NCBI RefSeq assembly: GCF_900114005.1
Contig: NZ_FORM01000002.1
Location: forward strand, 1 to 64,000
Length of the DNA stretch: 64,000 nt
DNA from: Olleya namhaensis
GTDB lineage: Bacteria > Bacteroidota > Bacteroidia > Flavobacteriales > Flavobacteriaceae
Direction of reading: 5' to 3'
The notes beneath the pieces were generated by a model. The model did not search any database. It was not told the DNA's origin and saw only the letters and a list, made by a program, of their open reading frames with translations. This document shows, in pieces, positions 39,342 to 47,153 of this stretch. A program made the position numbers and the translations under genes. How positions within the stretch are numbered: position 1 is the stretch's first letter; each line of letters opens with the position of its first letter.

Positions 39342-40070
39342 TCAAAAACTTAACTGATCTTTAAATATATAGGACTGTCTTCTTGAGATTTCAATTTCTT
39401 CTCCAGAATTCAGTTCTATTTTTAATTTTCCATTAAACCAAGAGACTACTTTTTTAACGTGATTGATATTTATAATCTGTTGTCTGTTGGCTCTAAAAAA
39501 TATATCTGAAGGCAGTTTTTCTTCTATTTGAGCAAGCGATTTATAAATTAATGGGGTGTTACCATCAAAAAAGACTCGGGTGTAATTACCAACAATTTCG
39601 AATAAAGAAATGTCCTGCACTTTTACTAGCCAACATTTTTCGCCGTCCTTAATAAAAATCTTTTTATCCAAGCTCAAGCCGACTTCTTTGGTTTCTGTTT
39701 TTGGAAGGTCTTGACTTTGTTCTAAGACTTTTGTTATTGTTGCAGAAAAGCGTTTTTGATTGATGGGTTTTAATAAATAATCAAACGCATTATACTCAAA
39801 CGACTTAATAGCATATTCGTCAAAAGCGGTTGTAAAAATAGTAGTTGGTACTTCGTCTAGCATTTCTAAAAGCTCAAACCCGTCTTTTTCCGGCATATTA
39901 ATGTCTAAAAAAAGTAAGTCTGGATTAGTTTCATTTATAAGTTTAAACCCCTCGTCTACGTTTTCAGCTTCGCCAATAAGCTCTATTTCCTTATGTGCTT
40001 TTAAAAGCTCTTTTAATTCATTTCTAGCCAATCTAGAATCTTCAACAATAACTGCTTTTAATATTTTCAT
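39342..40070 (-). CDS. LytTR-type response regulator
   Basis: 242 residues. A receiver domain (1-120) has the acidic pair ED at 10-11, the phosphorylation site D56 in LFLDINMPEKDG, and the switch region ending LLKPINQKRF. A LytTR DNA-binding domain (about 145-242) has the usual YTRVFF, RANRQQIININHV and ISRRQSY elements. The stop of the kinase gene overlaps its start by four bases, so the pair is translationally coupled. It probably binds the 21-bp-period direct repeats described at 32638, 42279 and 44799. Confidence 0.93.
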   Translation of the reverse strand: MKILKAVIVEDSRLARNELKELLKAHKEIELIGEAENVDEGFKLINETNPDLLFLDINMPEKDGFELLEMLDEVPTTIFTTAFDEYAIKSFEYNAFDYLLKPINQKRFSATITKVLEQSQDLPKTETKEVGLSLDKKIFIKDGEKCWLVKVQDISLFEIVGNYTRVFFDGNTPLIYKSLAQIEEKLPSDIFFRANRQQIININHVKKVVSWFNGKLKIELNSGEEIEISRRQSYIFKDQLSF

Positions 40071-41131
40071 AATAATGGCATTTTAATAGTGGCAACCACC
40101 TGGTTATCTATTTCGTTTAAAGAAAATGTTGCGCTTTTATCATACAGCAACTCCAAACGTCTTTTGATATTTTTTAAACCTAATTTTGTTGAGTCTTCAT
40201 GAGTTTGTAATGTCCCAGAATTAGATACCTCAATTTGCAATTGGTTATCCTTTATAGTTGTAGATAAACATACTTGACCTCCTTTTTTTAAATTTGAAAT
40301 ACCATGCTTAAGTGCATTTTCTACCAACATCTGAATAATCATTGGTGGAATTTGCTTATTTAAAGAAGCCTGGTCAATATTAGTTATAAACTGCAAACGA
40401 TCTTCAAACTGAATTTTAGAAATTTCGATATAATTTTCAACCATTTCTAGCTCGTCTTCTAACAAGATGGCATTTTCTTCACTTTTGGTTAATGAATACC
40501 TTAAGGTTTCAGACAGATTGGTTAGCATGTTTCTTGCTCTATCAACATCTTCTAACATTAATCCACGAATATTATTTAAGCTATTAAACATAAAATGTGG
40601 GTTAATTTGACCTTTTAAGGTATTGAGCTGAGACTCCTTTAAACTAGTCTCCAATTCCAAACGTTTTTCTCTTGTTCTATTAAGCTGCATTAACCCTTTG
40701 ATAGCGACATAAAACACAGTCCAAACCATAAAGTAAATACCGTAATTTAAAAACAAAATAATATGATTTTTTAAACTTTGAGAAGCATGATTTAAAACAT
40801 CTACCCGATCATACAAAAAAGTATAAGTCAACCTGATATAAATGGTATACGACAGGATTAAAAGTGCACTAGCTAAAAACAAAAGCCCCATAATTTTAAA
40901 ACCATCGACTACTTTTAGCGCATCAAATTCTAAATATTTATTTATAAATTTTTTAAGCAAATGCGTTATCAAAATAGAGAGAATTGCTAGTGCCACAAAA
41001 TCTAAGAGTAATTGCCAGATCTCTAATTTAAATTCGTTACCTGAAATCCAATAAGAAAAAGCAGCAACTCCGCTTAATAAAGACCAGATTATGATTTGCA
41101 GTGACCAGTAGTAAATTGATTTAGTTTTCAT
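40067..41131 (-). CDS. LytS/YehU-type sensor histidine kinase
   Basis: 354 residues. Four transmembrane helices (about 10-30, 38-58, 78-100, 122-145) form a sensor region with no extracytoplasmic domain, followed by the His_kinase domain with H179 in QINPHFMFNSLNNIRG and an HATPase segment (MLVENALKHGI near 265). It phosphorylates the LytTR regulator encoded directly after it. The upstream gene stops on the first base of its ATG, so the three are one operon. Confidence 0.93.
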   Translation of the reverse strand: MKTKSIYYWSLQIIIWSLLSGVAAFSYWISGNEFKLEIWQLLLDFVALAILSILITHLLKKFINKYLEFDALKVVDGFKIMGLLFLASALLILSYTIYIRLTYTFLYDRVDVLNHASQSLKNHIILFLNYGIYFMVWTVFYVAIKGLMQLNRTREKRLELETSLKESQLNTLKGQINPHFMFNSLNNIRGLMLEDVDRARNMLTNLSETLRYSLTKSEENAILLEDELEMVENYIEISKIQFEDRLQFITNIDQASLNKQIPPMIIQMLVENALKHGISNLKKGGQVCLSTTIKDNQLQIEVSNSGTLQTHEDSTKLGLKNIKRRLELLYDKSATFSLNEIDNQVVATIKMPLL

Positions 41132-41547
41132 TAATTTTCTATTAGGTTACAGTTATCTATTATAAAACGCTGGTCTTGACCATTAAAATTTTTAACTATA
41201 AATTGAAAGTTATAATCTTCACATATACGCTCTTGAACTAAGAGACTAACAACATCCGATTTTAAATCAGATACAGAAGAATAGTCACAGTTTGACAGTA
41301 TAAACATGAAAGCATTAGTATGTTTTTTCATTTTTTCTTGATCAACAAGCATTGATTCTTTGAATTGCAACTTTACACTTTCAATAGTTTCACACTTACA
41401 TTGCTTACTAATTGTGTTTTCTATTCTAGCAGATGTGTAACCTTTTCCCATACCCAAAGTAAAGGTGCCCACAAAAAAGAGTCCCACTAAAAACAGAGCA
41501 AATACAGTGATTAAAAGAAATAGGCGTTTAGAATTTATTTTCTTCAT
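41131..41547 (-). CDS. Uncharacterised membrane-anchored protein in the LytTR operon
   Basis: 138 residues. A signal-anchor helix (about 9-31) is followed by a ~105-residue soluble domain that should face the periplasm, with six cysteines (KQCKCETIE, SNCDYSS, ERICEDY, DNCNLIEN) that could form disulphides. I do not recognise the family. It is co-transcribed with and overlaps the kinase by one base, so it is a candidate ligand-binding or accessory protein for that kinase, by context. Confidence 0.75.
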   Translation of the reverse strand: MKKINSKRLFLLITVFALFLVGLFFVGTFTLGMGKGYTSARIENTISKQCKCETIESVKLQFKESMLVDQEKMKKHTNAFMFILSNCDYSSVSDLKSDVVSLLVQERICEDYNFQFIVKNFNGQDQRFIIDNCNLIEN

Positions 41548-41599
41548 TAATAACAGGACTTATTAGATTAAACAATCGTAATATATTACTATTCTACTA

Positions 41600-42103
41600 T
41601 TACTGAAGCTTATTTTTTAATGTAATTTCCAATAATTCAATATTACTATCTACTTTCTTAAAAGCTAAAAAACCTAAAAAGGAAACTACAGCTAAACTAA
41701 TTAAGCATACAGAAATCACAATAGTTATAGACTTATATCTTAACGCAAAAGGCACCAAGGTTATCATATAGAAAGCCATAACAGGCATTTCGTATTTTTC
41801 ACGTTTTAATATGTATTGTTTAAACTTTAAGACACCACTATTTAAAGAGGTTTGTGTATATGATTTTTGTTTTATATTATTTGTTTGCAAATATTTAATG
41901 GTATAAATTATTTGTGCCAATGCTCCCAATAGCAATGGAATTGCCTGCTCTAAATTATTTCGAGATATAAAAGCAGCCCCTACTGAGAATATAGCTAAAA
42001 TTATAGAAGATACTTCTGCCATTTTTGAGCCACTTAATAATGCTTTGAAATTTTTTAATTGGTCTTGAAAAAGGTCTGTTCTGTTTGTTTTTGATGTTGT
42101 CAT
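41600..42103 (-). CDS. Uncharacterised four-helix membrane protein, first gene of the LytTR operon
   Basis: 167 residues with four predicted transmembrane helices (about 30-45, 53-70, 107-122 and 127-148) and short hydrophilic ends. I do not recognise the family. It lies 52 bases upstream of the 138-residue gene and is followed by the kinase and regulator, so it probably belongs to the same transcript, which would start at the -7-like box near 42241-42248. Confidence 0.72.
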   Translation of the reverse strand: MTTSKTNRTDLFQDQLKNFKALLSGSKMAEVSSIILAIFSVGAAFISRNNLEQAIPLLLGALAQIIYTIKYLQTNNIKQKSYTQTSLNSGVLKFKQYILKREKYEMPVMAFYMITLVPFALRYKSITIVISVCLISLAVVSFLGFLAFKKVDSNIELLEITLKNKLQ

Positions 42104-42240
42104 GGTGTATTGGTTTTAGGTTAATTATTAGTTTTAATTTAAAACGACGTCAATGATTAATTGAACGACTGCTTTTACTAGATTGATCATAACACTGTTG
42201 TTTTTGATTAATAATTACTACTCGTTTTTTATTGATAGTA

Positions 42241-42248
42241 TAAATATA
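42241..42248 (-). promoter_or_regulatory. -7-like box (TATATTTA) for the LytTR operon
   Basis: TATATTTA differs from TAnnTTTG at the last base only. It lies 30 bases from the proximal LytTR-like repeat and gives a leader of about 130 bases. The same box (TATCTTTA) stands at exactly the same distance before the S9 peptidase gene. Confidence 0.45.
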
Positions 42249-42278
42249 CAGCCACATTAGGCATTTAAAAGTGATAAT

Positions 42279-42310
42279 ATGACGAGTGGTAAATAGATTA
42301 TGCTAAGCGG
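42279..42310 (-). promoter_or_regulatory. LytTR-like direct repeat upstream of the LytTR operon
   Basis: On the minus strand CCGCTTAGCAT (42310-42300) and CCACTCGTCAT (42289-42279) form direct repeats with a 21-bp period. LytTR regulators characteristically bind imperfect 9-bp repeats about two helical turns apart. The surrounding ~70 bases align to the S9 peptidase promoter without gaps at about 71% identity. Confidence 0.6.
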
Positions 42311-42332
42311 GAACAAGAGGTTTTAAGTCATA

Positions 42333-42366
42333 AAAAAACCTTTTAAGATTACGCTTAAAAGGCCTT
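42333..42366 (-). terminator. Rho-independent terminator after the S9 peptidase gene
   Basis: CCTTTTAAG pairs with CTTAAAAGG around a 6-base loop, and the minus strand continues with seven T residues. It lies 45 bases after the S9 peptidase stop. Confidence 0.75.
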
Positions 42367-42410
42367 TTACTAACTAATTGATTGGTTGGTTTTGATTGGT
42401 TTTGGCTGGA

Positions 42411-43214
42411 TTACTTTAAATGTTGTGCAAAAAAACCTAACATCGCTTTGTACAATGCTACTCTATTTTCTTCATGAGAAAAGCCATGTCCTTCATCATA
42501 CTTTACCATATAAGGCACCTCTATATTTCTAGCTCTCATACTTTTTACAACTTGATCAGATTCGTCTATATTAACTCTTGGATCATTAGCACCTTGAATT
42601 ACAAATAATGGTTTAGTAATTTTATCGACGTGTAAAGCAGGAGACACTTCTGTCATAATCTTTTGATCATTTTCATCCTCTGTATTATACCACTGCTCAT
42701 TAAATTGTGGCATGTAAGGTTTCCAATATTCTGGAAAAGACTCAAAAAAGGTAAACAGATTACTAACACCTACATAATCTATCCCACAAGTATATAAATC
42801 TGGAGTTTTAACAAGGCTACCTAAAGTTGCCAATCCGCCGTAACTTGCGCCATAAATAGCGGTTTTATTGCCATCAATAAAATCTAAGGTTTTAGCATAA
42901 GCTACTGCATCTTCTAAATCGTTAAGCATTTTTCTCCCAATTTGCTTATTTCCTTTTAAAAAGAATTCTTTTCCATACCCACCAGAGCCTCTATAATTAA
43001 CTTGTAAAGTAGCATACCCTCTACTTGCAAACAATTGCGTTTCTGGATTAAAACCCCAATAGTCTCTAACACCATAAGGTCCTCCGTGAGGATTTACAAT
43101 TAATGGCACTCTTTGTCCCTTTTTAATATTATTTGGTATTGTGATGTAACCATAGACTTTTAAACCATCTCGAGATATAAAGTTAATAGGTCTCATTTGC
43201 CATATCTTCCTCAT
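42411..43214 (-). CDS. S9 family peptidase, C-terminal catalytic part
   Basis: 267 residues of an alpha/beta hydrolase domain of prolyl-oligopeptidase type: oxyanion-region HGGPYG (about 43-48), nucleophile S124 in YGASYGGL, D211 in GANDPRVN, and H243 in EGHGF. Only from residue about 7 (MRPINFISRDG) does it match the family; the first six residues come from the wrong frame of the upstream part. On its own it has no signal peptide, so if translated separately it would stay in the cytoplasm. Confidence 0.75.
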   Translation of the reverse strand: MRKIWQMRPINFISRDGLKVYGYITIPNNIKKGQRVPLIVNPHGGPYGVRDYWGFNPETQLFASRGYATLQVNYRGSGGYGKEFFLKGNKQIGRKMLNDLEDAVAYAKTLDFIDGNKTAIYGASYGGLATLGSLVKTPDLYTCGIDYVGVSNLFTFFESFPEYWKPYMPQFNEQWYNTEDENDQKIMTEVSPALHVDKITKPLFVIQGANDPRVNIDESDQVVKSMRARNIEVPYMVKYDEGHGFSHEENRVALYKAMLGFFAQHLK

Positions 43215-44688
43215 GCAGTTGTGGCATTAAATCCAATAGCTTTGTAAACGTGTCACTTTTCACGTCATAAGTATAGTATGTTCCATAAAGCTTATCTGTC
43301 TGTATAATTATCAAATATTTATCCTCGTCTTCAGTTTTATCCACAATAGAGAACACTTTATCTCCAAATTCCCTTTTGAATTTTTTATCTAGCTTTTTGT
43401 AATAATCACTTACCGGTACAATATGTGTTTTTTCTCCTGTATAAAAATAGTAATCCACTTCATACCCTCTTTTTTTAGAACGACTAACACCGCCTACATC
43501 AAACGTAGGATTACTATACACCTTTTCTATTATTTCTTTTTTTGCTAAATCGTATAAAACCAATTCACTTGTGTTACTCTCTAAATTGGTTAATACAAAA
43601 GCATCATGCTTATAAGGTGTATTATAATTAAAAGCTACTATAGAAAAAGAATCTTTCCAATTAGTAGTTACCACTTCATTAAAAGGTTGATCAGCTTCTG
43701 TTCTGTAATTTAACACATACTCCACTCCATTTTGCTGTTTTGTATAGCCTCTTAAATTACCATCTTTATCAAATTCATACCCCGCAATAGGTGAAGTTGC
43801 GTCTTTATTTTCAAATAGTTTTTCCATATCTCCCGTTACAATATTGATTTTGTAAGGCTCAAATATTTGCTTATTATCTTTATTCATCATAATAATAACA
43901 TGATCTGGCTGATCCTCTAAAAGGTTAGAAAAATTAACTTGCACATCATCAAACGGTGTTAATGCTTTTGGATTACTTCCATCAATATTAGCAGCAAACA
44001 GTTGATAGTTTTCGTTACCCCCATTATCTTTTACATAAACTAATCTATTATCATTAGCCCAACCATAACCTCTAATTAACTCCTCACCTTCTTCTATGGC
44101 AAGTGTTATCTTATCAGTTTTAGTATTTTTTACATACACATGGTTTTTCCCATTAGCGTCTTTCTCTCTGTATGAAAAGTAATTTCCTTTAGGCGAAAAT
44201 TGAAAAGAGCTAGTTGCTGGATCTTCAAAATAATCTTCAGCAGAATATTTATATGTTCCATTATCAAAAGCAGACAACTTATCTAAAGCATCTTTAGAAG
44301 ATGGCAAAGACACATCGCCTGGTTTTGTTTTTATGGTTTTTGTTAGATTTAAAGGAAACTCCATCCCGCCTTGATAAAATATTCCATTAATAGCTTCTTT
44401 ATCTAAAACACCAACATATTTAATACCGCCTTGTGTAAAAGTGATGGTTAATTGGTTATCTTCAAAAATGGTTTTATCCATAGGAATCCCCGTTGCACCT
44501 TGTGCCGGACTATCCATTGTAGATGATAAAATACCACTATCGTTTTTTACATTAAATAATAAAGGAATATCTTGACCTTGCGCAGTCAATGTCCCTTTCC
44601 AAGATCCAGAAATATCTTGAGCAAATGTGCTAATAGATAGCAGTAAAGCTAAAATACTTAATACTAATTTTGTGTTTGGTTTTTTCAT
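43183..44688 (-). CDS. S9 family peptidase, N-terminal beta-propeller part
   Basis: 501 residues. A signal peptide (1-23, ending STFAQ) is followed by an extra ~100-residue beta-rich domain (DISGSWKGTL, a DUF-like lipocalin-type module) and a WD/propeller region (FQFSPKGNYFSYREKD, RGYGWANDNRLVYVKD, and so on). It lacks the catalytic domain, which lies in another frame. The gene has a -7-like box and a LytTR-like site upstream. Confidence 0.75.
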   Translation of the reverse strand: MKKPNTKLVLSILALLLSISTFAQDISGSWKGTLTAQGQDIPLLFNVKNDSGILSSTMDSPAQGATGIPMDKTIFEDNQLTITFTQGGIKYVGVLDKEAINGIFYQGGMEFPLNLTKTIKTKPGDVSLPSSKDALDKLSAFDNGTYKYSAEDYFEDPATSSFQFSPKGNYFSYREKDANGKNHVYVKNTKTDKITLAIEEGEELIRGYGWANDNRLVYVKDNGGNENYQLFAANIDGSNPKALTPFDDVQVNFSNLLEDQPDHVIIMMNKDNKQIFEPYKINIVTGDMEKLFENKDATSPIAGYEFDKDGNLRGYTKQQNGVEYVLNYRTEADQPFNEVVTTNWKDSFSIVAFNYNTPYKHDAFVLTNLESNTSELVLYDLAKKEIIEKVYSNPTFDVGGVSRSKKRGYEVDYYFYTGEKTHIVPVSDYYKKLDKKFKREFGDKVFSIVDKTEDEDKYLIIIQTDKLYGTYYTYDVKSDTFTKLLDLMPQLHEEDMANETY

Positions 44689-44760
44689 GATGGTTGCTTT
44701 TTATTATTAGTAGTTACCTTATTAGTAATCAATTACAGTAAATTGTTACATTTGTTTTTA

Positions 44761-44768
44761 TAAAGATA
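44761..44768 (-). promoter_or_regulatory. -7-like box (TATCTTTA) for the S9 peptidase gene
   Basis: TATCTTTA differs from TAnnTTTG at the last base only. It predicts a leader of about 67 bases. It is positioned relative to the direct repeats exactly as at the LytTR operon. Confidence 0.45.
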
Positions 44769-44798
44769 TATCCAGAATCTGCTTTTAAAATTGAAATT

Positions 44799-44830
44799 AT
44801 GATGAGCGGTCAACTAATAATGATAAACGG
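44799..44830 (-). promoter_or_regulatory. LytTR-like direct repeat between the S9 peptidase and alpha/beta hydrolase genes
   Basis: On the minus strand CCGTTTATCAT (44830-44820) and CCGCTCATCAT (44809-44799) form direct repeats with a 21-bp period; 9 of 11 positions agree between the two halves. The orientation points to the S9 peptidase, but the site is also only 24 bases before the hydrolase start and could affect both. Confidence 0.6.
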
Positions 44831-44853
44831 AAATATCAAGTAAATCCATTAAT

Positions 44854-45960
44854 ATGAAGCCTTTAAAAAAAGTAATATCCTTATTAACGTTGTTTATTTA
44901 CACGATATCTTTTGCACAAACCGAAAAGCCACAAACACCAAAAGGACCATTTGATTATATAATTGAAGACGTCACGTTTGTAAATAAAGACGCGGATAGT
45001 ATAACGTTAGCTGGCACATTAACAAAACCAAAAAATATAAAACAACCGCCAGTTGTTATATTAATAAATGGTTCTGGCGCACATGATAGAGATTGTACCA
45101 TGATGGCTCATAAATCGTTTTGGGTTATAGCGGACTACTTAACCAATCAAGGTATTGCTGTGCTACGCTTTGACGAACGTGGTACTGCTAAGTCCGAAGG
45201 TGATTTTAGTAAAGCAACCACTTTTGATTTAGCCAAGGATGTAGAAGCGGGTATAAACTACTTGAAATCTAGAACAGATATTGACGCTTCAAAAATTGGG
45301 TTAATAGGCCATAGCGAAGGTGGGCTAATAGCACCTATCGTTGCTTCTACAAATCCTAATGTTGCCTACATTATTATGCTTGCAGGACCTGGAGTTAATG
45401 GTCAAAAAATACTACAATCGCAAAGTAAAAAGATAGCAAAACTACAAGGAGCTACGGATGAAGGTATTGCTTTTAATAATCAATTAACCACTATTGCATA
45501 CCAAGCTATGTTTTCTGAAACTGAGGTTGAAAAACAAAAAATAGCTATCGAAAATGCTTTAAAAGAATTTAAAGTCAAATTAGAAACGGAGGATAGCCCT
45601 TTTAAAGTATATGTTAATGATTATACTATTAATCAATTAAAAACACAACTTTCTAATCCTTGGTTGCAAGCGTTTATAAAACTAGACCCTAAGCCTTATT
45701 TAGAGAAAACCAACTGTCCTATTCTTGTTTTAAACGGATCAAAAGATGTACAAGTGTTACCTGAAATTAACTTGCCTGAAATTGAAAAACATCTTAAAAC
45801 TGCAAATAATAAGGATGTCACTATAAAACAATTAGAAGGATATAATCACTTATTTCAAACAGCTAAAACAGGGCTTTTAAATGAATATTTTACAAACGAA
45901 GAAACCTTCTCTCCTGTTGTTTTAAAAATAATGTCAGATTGGATTAATGCTAGATTTTAA
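44854..45960 (+). CDS. Exported alpha/beta hydrolase
   Basis: 368 residues. A signal peptide (1-21, ending SFAQ) precedes an alpha/beta-hydrolase fold: oxyanion-region ILINGSGAHDRD (about 69-80), nucleophile S154 in IGHSEGGL, an acid in NGSKDVQV (near 290) and the catalytic His in GYNHLFQ. Similar proteins are annotated as S9-type hydrolases or esterases; the substrate is unknown. It is divergent from the S9 peptidase and may share its regulatory site. Confidence 0.88.
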   Translation: MKPLKKVISLLTLFIYTISFAQTEKPQTPKGPFDYIIEDVTFVNKDADSITLAGTLTKPKNIKQPPVVILINGSGAHDRDCTMMAHKSFWVIADYLTNQGIAVLRFDERGTAKSEGDFSKATTFDLAKDVEAGINYLKSRTDIDASKIGLIGHSEGGLIAPIVASTNPNVAYIIMLAGPGVNGQKILQSQSKKIAKLQGATDEGIAFNNQLTTIAYQAMFSETEVEKQKIAIENALKEFKVKLETEDSPFKVYVNDYTINQLKTQLSNPWLQAFIKLDPKPYLEKTNCPILVLNGSKDVQVLPEINLPEIEKHLKTANNKDVTIKQLEGYNHLFQTAKTGLLNEYFTNEETFSPVVLKIMSDWINARF

Positions 45961-46032
45961 AGTAATTATTAATATTGTATAATATAGATTCTGTATCGTA
46001 TCGTAGCGCAGAATGACAAATTCTATAAACAC

Positions 46033-46065
46033 AAAAAAAGCTTCCCAATAGGAAGCTTTTTTTTT
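46033..46065. terminator. Bidirectional terminator between the hydrolase and obg
   Basis: A perfect stem AAAAAAAGCTTCC/GGAAGCTTTTTTT with a 5-base loop and T runs on both strands serves both convergent genes. Confidence 0.85.
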
Positions 46066-46080
46066 ATAATAATTGAATAC

Positions 46081-47076
46081 TTAGTTAAGCATTTTCCAAA
46101 GCGAATCTTTCAACTCAGTTAACCCTTGTTGTGCTACACTTGATATAAACTGATAAGGTATTGGTAATACTTTATCTAATTCTTCTTTCATTTCAGCTTT
46201 AAGCTCATCATCCAACATGTCTGACTTAGAGATAGCAATCATGCGATCCTTATCTAACATTTCCGGATTATAACGTCTTAATTCATCTAACAAGATCTCA
46301 TACTGAGCATTAATATCTGGTGCATCTGCCGGTATTAAAAATAGTAAGATAGAGTTACGTTCTATATGACGTAAAAAGTAGTATCCTAATCCTTTTCCTT
46401 CTGCTGCTCCTTCAATAATCCCTGGGATATCTGCCATTACAAAGGTTTGAAAATCTCTGTATTTTACAATTCCTAAGTTAGGTTTTAGTGTCGTAAACTC
46501 ATAATCAGCAATTTTTGGTTTAGCTGAAGTTACTACAGATAGTAATGTAGATTTTCCTGCATTTGGAAAACCAACTAAACCAACATCTGCTAAAACTTTA
46601 AGTTCTAAGGTTATAAAACGTTCTTCTAACGGAATACCAGGTTGCGCGTAACGTGGTGTTTGATTAGTAGGTGTTTTAAAATTCCAGTTTCCTAGACCTC
46701 CTTTACCTCCTTGAGCCACAATACGCTCTTCTCCTTCTTCAGTAATTTCAAAAAGGATTTCGTCAGTTTCAGTATCTCTTACAACAGTACCTAATGGTAC
46801 ATCTGCGTACATATCTTGACCGTCTTCTCCAGAACTTCTACTTTTACTTCCATGTCCACCATGTCCTGCTCTAATATGCCTTTTAAATTTTAGATGCAAT
46901 AGTGTCCAAAGGTTAGAGTTTCCTCTTAATATAACGTGTCCTCCACGTCCACCATCTCCTCCATCTGGTCCACCTTTTGTAATAAATTTTTCGCGATGTA
47001 AATGCACAGATCCTTTTCCTCCGTTACCAGAAGAGACGTGCATTTTTACGTAGTCTACAAAATTTCCCTCAGTCAT
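46081..47076 (-). CDS. obg: GTPase Obg
   Basis: 331 residues. The glycine-rich Obg fold (1-158, with [14 protein letters not shown] and [10 protein letters not shown]) is followed by a G domain: P-loop GFPNAGKS (169-176), switch [17 protein letters not shown] and NKXD-like SKSD. The Bacteroidota-type short C-terminus has no TGS/OCT domain. It is a ribosome-assembly and stress GTPase. It lies 77 bases after the HPRT-Adk fusion and is probably co-transcribed. Confidence 0.96.
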   Translation of the reverse strand: MTEGNFVDYVKMHVSSGNGGKGSVHLHREKFITKGGPDGGDGGRGGHVILRGNSNLWTLLHLKFKRHIRAGHGGHGSKSRSSGEDGQDMYADVPLGTVVRDTETDEILFEITEEGEERIVAQGGKGGLGNWNFKTPTNQTPRYAQPGIPLEERFITLELKVLADVGLVGFPNAGKSTLLSVVTSAKPKIADYEFTTLKPNLGIVKYRDFQTFVMADIPGIIEGAAEGKGLGYYFLRHIERNSILLFLIPADAPDINAQYEILLDELRRYNPEMLDKDRMIAISKSDMLDDELKAEMKEELDKVLPIPYQFISSVAQQGLTELKDSLWKMLN

Positions 47077-47153
47077 AATTTAGTTAAAAAGTTAAAACGT
47101 TAACAGCTAAAAGTTTTCACTTATACTTATTAACTCAAACAAACATGTTTGTA

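Larger units (their letters stand above)
42411..44688 (-). pseudogene. S9 family peptidase gene interrupted by a +1 frameshift
   Basis: Two overlapping frames (44688-43183 and 43214-42411) together make a complete exported S9 peptidase. The join lies near 43196-43200, where frame 1 reads HEEDMA-NETY-stop and frame 2 carries MRPINFISRDGLKVYGY, the segment expected directly after HEEDMA. Sequencing error, a recent inactivating mutation or split translation are all possible. The catalytic triad is intact in the second frame. Confidence 0.7.

Noticed and set aside
47139-47152. 14-bp perfect palindrome ACAAACATGTTTGT after the HPRT-Adk stop
   Set aside because: It lacks T run or promoter context; one such palindrome is expected by chance in AT-rich DNA, so I list no function.
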